Source: Pseudomonadota bacterium
GTDB lineage: Bacteria; Pseudomonadota; Gammaproteobacteria; Burkholderiales; Thiobacillaceae
DNA length: 6,404 nt
Assembly: GCA_021791235.1 (NCBI GenBank)
Contig: JAJYXA010000106.1
Location: 1-6,404, forward strand
Direction: 5' to 3'
The notes under the pieces are model-generated. The model was not told the DNA's origin and made no database searches. It was given only the letters and a program-made list of their open reading frames with translations. Numbering within the stretch: the first letter of the stretch is position 1; each line of letters starts with the position of its first letter. Made by a program: the position numbers and the translations under genes. Positions 1-5,060 of this stretch are shown here, piece by piece.

Positions 1-1107
1 ATACGAGCCCTGCGGCACCAGCAGACGGATCGCCAGTTGCACCGGCGGCACGGCCTCGACCAGATGCAGCCGCAGCAGGGTGACGAGCAGCTCGCGATAG
101 CCTGCCAGCGTGGTCCATGGCGTGAATGGCACGAATGTAGGCGCCAGCGCGATGCCGAGTGCGCGGCAATGCGCGAGCGCCGTCTCGAAATCCGCGCGGG
201 TGTGGCCCTTGGCGAGCCGGTCCAGGATCGCGTCGTCGACCGACTCGACCGCAGTGACGATGAACAGCAGGCCGCACTGTTTGAGGCGTGGCAGCAGGTC
301 GACATGGTTCAGCAAGTGTTCGACCTTGATCGTGGCATCCCAGCTCAGATCCGGATATCGCGTGTGCAGGGACTCGGCCACTTTCAGCGCATGCGTCGGG
401 CCGTTGAGAAAATCGGGATCGCCAAAGCTGATGTGCGCAGCGCCCACTTCGACCTGCTGCGCGATATCGGCGATCACCGTGTCCACCGGCACGATGCGGA
501 ACTTGCCCTCGTACACCGGCACCACCGGACAGTGGCGGCACAGGTGCTTGCAGCCACGGCTCGCCTCGGCGAAGCCGGTGATTTTTTGCGTGCCGTCGGC
601 GAGGATCAGTTTGGCATAGCGCTGCAGGTCGGGCAGGCCGCGTCGTTCGGGCAGCAGGAAATCGATCTTGTCGCGCCGCACCACGGTGTCGGCCGGGGCA
701 ACGCCGGATTGCACCCATGCCAGCAAATCGGGTTCGGATTCGCCGCCGAAGACAGCCTCTACCCCAAGGCTTTTCAGCCACGCGGCATTGACCGGGGCAT
801 ACAGGCCGAACGCCGCGATCCGTGCGCACGGTGCGAGCGCACGGATTTTTGGCAGGGCCGCTGCGGCAATCCGGGTGGCGGTATGCATGCCCAGGTAAAT
901 CGCCACGAATTCGGCGTGCGCAAAGGTGGCCGGGTCGAGTTTTTGCTGCGACAGGTCGACACAGGCGGCAGCGATGTGTTCACGCGCAAACCACGCTGCA
1001 GGCTGCGCCAGATTGAACGGCTGCCGGCCCAGTTCGTACGGGCTCACCAAAACAACACGCGCCCCGGAAGGCGCGTGTGCAGGGGCAGCAGCACAGGAAC
1101 TGCTCAT
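1..1107 (-). CDS. Radical SAM enzyme with B12-binding-like N-terminal domain, CUAEP/CCAEP-tail-like; 3' end outside window
   Basis: The frame is open from the ATG at 1107 to the window edge: 369 residues with no stop, so the C-terminus is missing. Residues about 17-150 look like an alpha/beta domain of the B12-binding type (RVVLVSPYELGRQPF at 17-31), but I see no DxHxxG cobalamin-ligand motif. The radical SAM core follows, with the cluster motif C186-x3-C190-x2-C193 (SRGCKHLCRHC), which should bind a [4Fe-4S] cluster and cleave S-adenosylmethionine. Further segments are GDPDF (229-233), KVEHLL (261-266) and AVESVDD (286-292). The combination recalls the CUAEP/CCAEP-tail radical SAM (seleno)protein family; this is from memory and the diagnostic tail is off the edge. 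Substrate is unknown. It lies six bases after the DUF971 gene in the same frame, so co-transcription is likely. No clear Shine-Dalgarno precedes the ATG and the first 15 residues are low-complexity, so the start is uncertain. Confidence 0.85.
   Translation of the reverse strand, partial: MSSSCAAAPAHAPSGARVVLVSPYELGRQPFNLAQPAAWFAREHIAAACVDLSQQKLDPATFAHAEFVAIYLGMHTATRIAAAALPKIRALAPCARIAAFGLYAPVNAAWLKSLGVEAVFGGESEPDLLAWVQSGVAPADTVVRRDKIDFLLPERRGLPDLQRYAKLILADGTQKITGFAEASRGCKHLCRHCPVVPVYEGKFRIVPVDTVIADIAQQVEVGAAHISFGDPDFLNGPTHALKVAESLHTRYPDLSWDATIKVEHLLNHVDLLPRLKQCGLLFIVTAVESVDDAILDRLAKGHTRADFETALAHCRALGIALAPTFVPFTPWTTLAGYRELLVTLLRLHLVEAVPPVQLAIRLLVPQGSY
1049..1078 (-). terminator. Terminator-like hairpin inside the 5' end of the radical SAM frame
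   Basis: Nine-base arms (1070-1078 and 1055-1063) pair perfectly around a six-base loop (1064-1069). Read on the minus strand, the stem is followed by TGTTTT (1054-1049). It begins about 36 bases after the DUF971 stop, where a terminator for that gene would be expected, yet it lies in codons 10-20 of the radical SAM frame. It may end or attenuate DUF971 transcription, or it may be fortuitous in GC-rich code. The T-tract is interrupted by one G, so strength is uncertain. Confidence 0.45.
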
Positions 1108-1113
1108 GGCAGC

Positions 1114-1512
1114 TTATTTGGCTTTGGGGCGCTGCTCGAACATCTTGGCGATGCCGGGGTCGCGCGAGGCGCCGGCGGCGTCCATGCGCTTGAGATATTC
1201 GTCCCACAGCGCAGCCTGGTTGACGCCGAGGTCATAGAGGTATTCCCAGGAATAGATCCCGGTGTCGTGGCCGTCGGAGAAGAAGAAGTTGATGCCGTAC
1301 AGGCCGACCGGCTCGGCGGCATTGATCAGCACTTCACGCTTGCCGACCTGCAGCACTTCCTGGCCGGGACCGTGGCCGCGCACCTCGGCGGACGGCGAAT
1401 AGACACGCAGGAACTCAAACGGCATTTCGAAACGTGCGCCGTCGGAAAACGCGATTTCCAGCTTGCGCGATGCCTGGTGCAGTTTGATGTCGGTAGGGGT
1501 GGGGATGGCCAT
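1114..1512 (-). CDS. DUF971 (gamma-butyrobetaine hydroxylase N-terminal-like) protein
   Basis: A 132-residue protein that is a single DUF971 domain over nearly its full length. Family-type segments are LRVYSPSAEVRGHG (35-48) and DGHDTGIYSWEYLYDLG (80-96). The same fold forms the N-terminal zinc-binding domain of gamma-butyrobetaine hydroxylase and the C-terminal domain of the Fe-S carrier HCF101. The region matching the eukaryotic Cys-rich zinc loop reads SPSAEV here, so the cysteine ligands are absent, although a histidine (H82) is kept; this mapping is from memory of the family. Function is unknown, and a role linked to iron-sulfur or metal handling is only a guess. It is probably cytoplasmic, with no signal peptide or membrane segment. 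The ATG at 1512 fits the domain boundary but has only a weak Shine-Dalgarno. Its stop is six bases before the radical SAM start and in frame with it. Confidence 0.88.
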   Translation of the reverse strand: MAIPTPTDIKLHQASRKLEIAFSDGARFEMPFEFLRVYSPSAEVRGHGPGQEVLQVGKREVLINAAEPVGLYGINFFFSDGHDTGIYSWEYLYDLGVNQAALWDEYLKRMDAAGASRDPGIAKMFEQRPKAK

Positions 1513-1614
1513 GATTGAAACACTCGGAATGAACTTCGCCCCAAGTGTAAACCCGCCGTGCAGAGATTAAACCCTGGCGGAACAAGGGGCTGAAGCCGAT
1601 TGTGACCGGAAAAC

Positions 1615-1691
1615 TGGCGCGCCCGGCGCGATTCGAACGCACGACCCCTGCCTTCGGAGGGCAGTACTCTATCCAGCTGAGCTACGGGCGC
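1615..1691 (-). tRNA. tRNA-Arg (anticodon CCG)
   Basis: The 77-base sequence folds as a full cloverleaf on the minus strand. The acceptor stem GCGCCCG (1691-1685) pairs with CGGGCGC (1625-1619). The D arm begins with GCTC, and the anticodon stem CTGCC/GGCAG holds the loop CTCCGAA, which gives anticodon CCG and reads the arginine codon CGG. The T loop is TTCGAAT on a GTGCG/CGCGC stem with one G-U pair. The discriminator base is G and the 3' CCA is encoded (1617-1615). I see no obvious intrinsic terminator just downstream, so read-through into the DUF971 gene is possible. Confidence 0.97.
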
Positions 1692-1703
1692 TAGGAGCCG
1701 CGA

Positions 1704-1732
1704 AGCATAGCGTTTTTGCCACGCGGCGTCCA
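1704..1732 (-). promoter_or_regulatory. Probable sigma-70 promoter of tRNA-Arg
   Basis: On the minus strand TGGACG (1732-1727) and TATGCT (1709-1704) are separated by 17 bases. Each matches four of six consensus bases. The -10 ends 12 bases before the mature tRNA and is followed by a GC-rich discriminator (CGCGG), as is usual for stringently controlled stable-RNA promoters. The assignment is an inference from position and spacing. Confidence 0.5.
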
Positions 1733-1751
1733 TCCGCCGGGCGCGCCGCCC

Positions 1752-1780
1752 TTTCCTGTCGGGGTGGCTTTCCTTATAAT
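1752..1780 (+). promoter_or_regulatory. Probable sigma-70 promoter of the cytochrome gene
   Basis: A perfect TATAAT (1775-1780) sits 36 bases upstream of the cytochrome start codon. A weak -35 (TTTCCT, 1752-1757) lies at the ideal 17-base spacing. The strong -10 with a poor -35 could mean help from an activator, but I see no recognisable FNR-type or other operator. It is divergent from the tRNA promoter. Confidence 0.6.
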
Positions 1781-1803
1781 CGCGGCTTTCGATGCCACCC
1801 CCC

Positions 1804-1808
1804 AAGGA
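1804..1808 (+). promoter_or_regulatory. Ribosome binding site of the cytochrome gene
   Basis: AAGGA lies eight bases before the ATG at 1817. It supports this start over the out-of-frame ATG at 1792. Confidence 0.75.
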
Positions 1809-1816
1809 TACTTTTC

Positions 1817-2632
1817 ATGGCCGATTCGCACGCCCAGATGACCCAAGCCACCCCGCAGGAGATCATCATTTCCGTTCTTGCCGGATTGTTCGCACCCCTG
1901 CTGGCGATTTTTCTGATCGTTCAGCTGGTGCTCGGCATTCAGGACAAGCACAAGCCCGACACCACCAGCGAAGCCGCGCAGAAAGCCACACTCGACCGCA
2001 TCAAGCCGTTCTCCACGCTGGTTGCGCTCGACGCCAACGCGCCCAAGGTTGAAAAGTCCGGCCAGGAAGTCTTCGAAGCCGTGTGTACCACCTGCCACAC
2101 GCCCGGCGCGCTGGGCGCACCCAAGTTCGGCAACAAGGGGGACTGGGGCCCGCGCATTGCACAGGGTTACGACACGCTGATCAAGCATGCCCTCGAAGGC
2201 ATCCGCCAGATGCCCCCGCGCGGCGGCGACGGCGACCTGTCGGACACTGAAGTGGCCCGTGCGGTGGCCTACATGGCCGATGCGGCCGGTGCCAAGTTCA
2301 AGGCGCCGGAAGCCGCGGCACCGGCGGCACCCGCAGCAGCGGGCACGCCCGCTGCTGCGGGTGCCGCCCCCAAGGCCGATCCGGCCAAGGGCAAGGCCGT
2401 CTACGAGGCCACTTGCGCTGCCTGTCATGCCACCGGCGTAGCCGGTGCCCCCAAGATGGGCGACAAGGCGGCCTGGGGGCCGCGCGTGAGCCAGGGCTAT
2501 GCGACGCTGTACAGCCATGCGCTGAATGGCATTCGCGGCATGCCCGCCAAAGGCGGCAATGCCGCTCTGTCGGAAGCCGATCTCGCCAACGCGGTCGGTT
2601 ACCTGATGAACCAAGGCGGCGGCAAACTGTAA
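1817..2632 (+). CDS. Membrane-anchored dihaem cytochrome c5
   Basis: A 271-residue electron carrier of the cytochrome c5 type. Residues about 16-40 form one hydrophobic segment with no typical cleavage site, so it is probably an uncleaved anchor with both haem domains in the periplasm. Domain 1 (about 82-155) has the haem site C90-T-T-C-H94 and likely axial Met132 (QMPPRGG). Domain 2 (about 191-268) has C200-A-A-C-H204 and likely axial Met242 (GMPAKGG). The domains align without gaps over about 72 residues with about 39 identities by my count, so they arose by duplication. An Ala/Pro-rich linker (about 163-190) joins them. The layout matches the neisserial dihaem c5, which passes electrons from the bc1 complex to cbb3 oxidase or nitrite reductase. 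The partner here cannot be told, since no oxidase or reductase is adjacent. Start support: RBS at 1804-1808 and a promoter at 1752-1780. Confidence 0.95.
   Translation: MADSHAQMTQATPQEIIISVLAGLFAPLLAIFLIVQLVLGIQDKHKPDTTSEAAQKATLDRIKPFSTLVALDANAPKVEKSGQEVFEAVCTTCHTPGALGAPKFGNKGDWGPRIAQGYDTLIKHALEGIRQMPPRGGDGDLSDTEVARAVAYMADAAGAKFKAPEAAAPAAPAAAGTPAAAGAAPKADPAKGKAVYEATCAACHATGVAGAPKMGDKAAWGPRVSQGYATLYSHALNGIRGMPAKGGNAALSEADLANAVGYLMNQGGGKL
2323..2368. repeat. Near-perfect 46-base palindrome in the cytochrome linker
   Basis: Arms 2323-2344 and 2347-2368 are exact reverse complements over 22 bases and are separated only by AC (2345-2346). The palindrome encodes about residues 170-184 of the cytochrome, the Ala/Pro/Gly linker between the two haem domains. 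In the mRNA it would form a very stable GC-rich hairpin within the coding region. In DNA it could extrude as a cruciform. Alanine codons (GCN) make short palindromes likely, but 22 uninterrupted pairs is more than I would expect from that alone. Confidence 0.95.
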
Positions 2633-2641
2633 ACCGGGATT

Positions 2642-2670
2642 GCGCGTCCGGGTATCACACCCGGGCGTGC
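2642..2670 (+). other. Strong hairpin after the cytochrome gene, without a T-tract
   Basis: Arms 2642-2653 and 2659-2670 form 12 pairs, two of them G-U when read as plus-strand RNA, around the loop ATCAC. It lies ten bases after the cytochrome stop. No T-run follows on either strand, so it is not a classical intrinsic terminator. It may protect the 3' end of the cytochrome mRNA, or act as a partial terminator before the next gene. Confidence 0.6.
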
Positions 2671-2698
2671 ACAGGGCAGACAAGAGGGCAGCGCGACC

Positions 2699-2752
2699 AT
2701 GAAACACGTCACTTTTCCGACCACGCGGGCAACCGTGTCGCGGGCGAGTTGA
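2699..2752 (+). CDS. Possible 17-codon leader ORF upstream of the Sel1-repeat gene
   Basis: ATG at 2699 opens a 17-residue frame (MKHVTFPTTRATVSRAS) that stops at TGA 2750-2752, eight bases before the ATG of the next gene. A purine-rich GAGGG (2684-2688) precedes it, about ten bases from the ATG, which is a little long. The downstream gene has no good Shine-Dalgarno of its own, so translational coupling is conceivable. Such a short frame can easily occur by chance. Confidence 0.2.
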   Translation: MKHVTFPTTRATVSRAS

Positions 2753-2760
2753 CGCCTTCC

Positions 2761-3537
2761 ATGCCGCTCGTCTGCCCCCAATGCGGAAGCGACAAGATTC
2801 GCAGCGGTTCGCTGCACGCCCACGACGGCGTACGCCACTTGCTGCTGCACACGCCACTGCGCTGCCGCGACTGCCGCCATCGCTTCTGGACCTTCAACCC
2901 CCTGAAACCGGTGCTGCTGCTGGCCGTCGTCGGCGCACTGGTCGGCATCACCGCCTGGTTTGCACTCGATGTGCGCGACGTCCAGCCCCCGGCGCAGGAG
3001 CCGATCAGCCTGCCCCACGGCCGGGCCGAGCATGGGGATGCCGAGGCCCAATTGCAATTGGGCATGCGCTATGCCGAAGGCGATGGCGTGATCCAGAACG
3101 ACAAGGAAGCGGCCAGGTGGTTTGCCATGGCCGCCCAGAAGGGGCAGGCCGAAGCGCAATATCGGTACGGTCTCGCGTTGCTGCAAGGACGGGGTGTGGT
3201 GCAGGACTACAAAGCCGCTTTCAGCTGGATCGAAAAGCCTGCGCAACGCGGCTACGCCCGGGCCCAGTACAGCCTGGGTGATCTCTATCGCTACGGCACC
3301 GGCACTGCGGTCGACAAGGCACGCGCCTATCTGTGGTACAACCTCGCCGCCGCCCAGGGCGTGGAGGCGTCCGCCAAGGCACGCGACAGTCTGGTCTGGC
3401 AGTTGAAACCCGAGCAGATCGCCGCGATGCAGGAAGAAGCCCGGCGCATGAGCCCGGTGCCTTCCGCCACTTCGGCAAGCCCGGGACAGGCCGCTCCACC
3501 CACGCCGCAGACGGCCCCCGCCCCCGCTACACCCTGA
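2761..3537 (+). CDS. Zinc-ribbon, single-pass membrane protein with Sel1-like repeats
   Basis: A 258-residue protein. The N-terminus carries a four-cysteine zinc-ribbon-like module: C5-x2-C8 and C35-x2-C38. One membrane segment spans about 49-69. Three Sel1-like (SLR, TPR-related) repeats follow at about 92-127, 128-163 and 164-201, with typical AxxxLGxxYxxGxGVxxD patterns. A charged helix (about 214-231) and a Pro/Ala-rich tail come last. Sel1 repeats bind proteins. With no signal peptide and Arg/His around the ribbon, I infer that the ribbon faces the cytoplasm and the repeats face the periplasm. Function is unknown; an assembly or scaffold role is only a guess. The frame is open far upstream inside the cytochrome gene, but the ATG at 2761 fits the ribbon start. 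Its Shine-Dalgarno is weak. It lies 128 bases after the cytochrome and may share its transcript. Confidence 0.85.
   Translation: MPLVCPQCGSDKIRSGSLHAHDGVRHLLLHTPLRCRDCRHRFWTFNPLKPVLLLAVVGALVGITAWFALDVRDVQPPAQEPISLPHGRAEHGDAEAQLQLGMRYAEGDGVIQNDKEAARWFAMAAQKGQAEAQYRYGLALLQGRGVVQDYKAAFSWIEKPAQRGYARAQYSLGDLYRYGTGTAVDKARAYLWYNLAAAQGVEASAKARDSLVWQLKPEQIAAMQEEARRMSPVPSATSASPGQAAPPTPQTAPAPATP
3046..3063. repeat. Perfect 18-base palindrome inside the Sel1-repeat gene
   Basis: The 18 bases from 3046 to 3063 equal their own reverse complement, with no spacer. The sequence encodes AQLQLG in the first Sel1 repeat and uses TTG for both leucines and CAA for both glutamines, although CTG and CAG prevail nearby. 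Confidence 0.9.
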
Positions 3538-3559
3538 GGGTGCGTGCGGGTTTGTTTTT
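3523..3559 (+). terminator. Intrinsic terminator overlapping the stop codon of the Sel1-repeat gene
   Basis: Outer arms CCCGC (3523-3527) and GCGGG (3546-3550) and inner arms CACCC (3530-3534) and GGGTG (3538-3542) pair around a three-base loop that is the TGA stop itself. A small internal loop (TA against CGT) lies between them. A TTTGTTTTT run (3551-3559) follows at once. It ends plus-strand transcription just before the convergent outer membrane factor gene. Confidence 0.8.
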
Positions 3560-3563
3560 GGTA

Positions 3564-4838
3564 CTACGGGTGCGCGTGCGCGCTGTCTGCACCCTCCACA
3601 TCCAGCGGCCACAGCTGGTGTGAATCCAGCTTCAGGCGGGCCTCGGCAGACAGCGCATCCAGTTGCGCCTGCTGCGCCATCAACTGACCCTCCAGCGCCA
3701 GACGCCGATTGACCAGCACCTGATCCAAGCTGCCCTCGCCCAGGCTGTAGGCCCGCGCGGCCAGTCGCGCCGCTTCCGCCAGTGCCTGCGCGGCGCGGTC
3801 CGCCTGCTGCCAGTTCGCGGTCTGGGCGATGGCCGCCTCGAAATTCGCGCGCCCCTCCTCCCGCAACCGCTGTTCCAGACGGATCGCCGCGTCCTGCGCG
3901 GTGGCGCTGAGCTGCTCGGCCGCCTGCTGGTCGGTACGCCGCGCCGAGCCCGGCAGCGTCAGCCCCACGCTCACCCCGAGCAGATGCTCGTTGCCGCCCA
4001 TTTCGTTTTTGTAGAACACGCCGACATTGGGGTCGACGCTGCGGCGGCTGGCCAATTGCCGCGCTTCGGCCCGAAGCATGTCGGCCTGGCGGCGCGCGCG
4101 CGACAGTTCGTGGTCGTGCGCCAGCACCGTGCTGACATAGTCCTCCGCCGTTCCCGACGGCGGCACCGGCGGCGGCAGGGTGTCATCCGCTGTCACCGGC
4201 AGACCGGGATACTGCGCGACGAGCCGACTGCGCGCCCGCTGTTCGCGCGTGGCCGCCTGCTGCTGCTGCAGACGCGCCTGCGCCAGTGCGGCCTCGGCGT
4301 TGACGCGTTCGGAACGCGGCGCCTCGCCCAGGCGGATGCGTGCATTCACGGTGGCGAGCTGCTGGTCGGCAACGGCCACTTGCGCCAGCCATGCCTTTTT
4401 CTGGCTGGCCTCGTTCAGCCAGTCGAACCACAGCGCAAGCAGTTGCCGGCCGCTCTCGTGCATCGCCTCGCCGAGGCTGGCTTCGGCGTGGGCGGTGAGC
4501 GCACCGGCCAGGGCGCGATCGGCGGCTGCGCGCGCGGGCAGCCGCAACGGGCGCGACAGCGCCACGCCCCACTCGGCAAAACGATCCTGCGGCGAATCGA
4601 TACGGCGCTGCAGGGCATCCGCGCTCAGCGTCCACTCTTCGCGCCCATTCCGCAGACTCTTGCTCTTCAGCGATTGCGCGGCGAAGTCACCGCGCGCCTG
4701 CGCCACCATGGGCGAAGCCAGCAGGGCGGCTTCGGCGGCGGCGGGATCGGGCAGATAATCAGCGCGCGCCGCAGTGGAAAAACCCGGCGCGGCAAATGCC
4801 AGCGCCAGCGCGAGGGTGAGTGTGTGCACGGCACTCAT
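3564..4838 (-). CDS. TolC-family outer membrane factor of a metal efflux pump (CzcC/CusC-like)
   Basis: A 424-residue outer membrane factor, near the usual family length. Residues 1-26 are a signal peptide (hydrophobic core LTLALALAFAA, likely cut after ARA26). No lipobox cysteine is present, so unlike CusC it is not a lipoprotein. The body shows the doubled OMF layout: beta-strand regions near 67-100 and 268-296, each followed by long Ala/Gln-rich coiled-coil helices, with the repeat-type motifs RLGEAPRSERVNAE (169-182) and SLGEGSLDQVLVNRR (365-379). A trimer should form the channel through the outer membrane that the RND pump and adaptor feed. The frame stays open to an ATG at 5045. I chose 4838 because AAGGAG precedes it at seven bases and the signal peptide begins there. 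It lies downstream of the RND gene on the same strand. The tail ends DSAHAHP. Substrate is not deducible. Confidence 0.93.
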   Translation of the reverse strand: MSAVHTLTLALALAFAAPGFSTAARADYLPDPAAAEAALLASPMVAQARGDFAAQSLKSKSLRNGREEWTLSADALQRRIDSPQDRFAEWGVALSRPLRLPARAAADRALAGALTAHAEASLGEAMHESGRQLLALWFDWLNEASQKKAWLAQVAVADQQLATVNARIRLGEAPRSERVNAEAALAQARLQQQQAATREQRARSRLVAQYPGLPVTADDTLPPPVPPSGTAEDYVSTVLAHDHELSRARRQADMLRAEARQLASRRSVDPNVGVFYKNEMGGNEHLLGVSVGLTLPGSARRTDQQAAEQLSATAQDAAIRLEQRLREEGRANFEAAIAQTANWQQADRAAQALAEAARLAARAYSLGEGSLDQVLVNRRLALEGQLMAQQAQLDALSAEARLKLDSHQLWPLDVEGADSAHAHP

Positions 4839-4845
4839 GCGCGCG

Positions 4846-4851
4846 CTCCTT
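4846..4851 (-). promoter_or_regulatory. Ribosome binding site that fixes the outer membrane factor start
   Basis: AAGGAG on the minus strand, seven bases before the ATG at 4838. It is a near-ideal Shine-Dalgarno and argues against the 69-residue N-terminal extension that the open frame would allow. Confidence 0.85.
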
Positions 4852-4862
4852 GGAACCCGGAA

Positions 4863-5000
4863 ATGGCAGCTGGACGTACCCGATGGTGCGTTTGGGCGGG
4901 TGACTGGCGCGAAGCGACAACGCCGCAGGCCGATGCCTGCAAGGCGGAGTGACAAAGCCAGACGCCTGACCGGACGTGCCAGCGGGTACGTAGCGGACTT
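4863..5000. repeat. 138-base imperfect palindrome, exactly flanked by 8-base direct repeats (MITE-like or structured RNA)
   Basis: Positions 4874-4908 face 4957-4991 over 35 positions without bulges: 26 Watson-Crick pairs, six G-U pairs (plus-strand RNA) and three purine-purine mismatches. A 12/10-base internal loop separates this stem from an apical hairpin (4921-4946) with GCAGGC/GCCTGC around CGAT and a CGCC/GGCG base. Weaker pairing, including GCT/AGC, extends toward 4863 and 5000. Immediately outside lie identical octamers ACCCGGAA at 4855-4862 and 5001-5008, which could be a target-site duplication. The element fills most of the spacer between the RND and outer membrane factor genes. 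I do not recognise it as a named family. It could be a MITE/REP-like insertion or a structured RNA. Confidence 0.7.
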
Positions 5001-5060
5001 ACCCGGAAGCGGGGGGGAAAACGAAGGCAGAAAGTTCATGTTCATGTGGCATCCATCACG

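Noticed and set aside
37..1518. 493-codon open frame on the plus strand
   Set aside because: It is antisense to the radical SAM and DUF971 genes, has no family-like motifs and is Arg/Gln/His-rich, as is typical of shadow frames in GC-rich DNA.
1615..1691. tRNA gene as an integration site for a mobile element
   Set aside because: No integrase, no repeated tRNA 3' fragment and no foreign-looking DNA is seen nearby.
2413..2760. Upstream extension of the Sel1-repeat frame into the cytochrome gene
   Set aside because: The extension is out of frame with the haem domain it overlaps and has no domain content; the zinc ribbon begins right at the ATG at 2761.
1691..2857. 388-codon open frame on the minus strand
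   Set aside because: It covers the cytochrome gene on the opposite strand; the haem motifs, RBS and promoter all support the plus-strand frame.
2599..3612. 337-codon open frame on the minus strand
   Set aside because: It is a shadow of the Sel1-repeat gene, whose cysteine pairs, membrane helix and repeats are clear on the plus strand.
3663..4952. 429-codon open frame on the plus strand
   Set aside because: It is antisense to the outer membrane factor, which has a signal peptide, an ideal Shine-Dalgarno and OMF repeat motifs.
4863..5000. Integron attC site
   Set aside because: The size and imperfect palindrome are suggestive, but I find no GTTRRRY/RYYYAAC core sites at the ends and no cassette array.
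5011..5017. Run of seven G as a phase-variation tract
   Set aside because: It lies outside the supported coding region and not between recognisable promoter elements; a run of seven is not exceptional in GC-rich DNA.
4839..5045. 69-residue N-terminal extension of the outer membrane factor
   Set aside because: It would be translated through the palindromic element, lacks signal-peptide character, and is displaced by the strong RBS and signal peptide at 4838.
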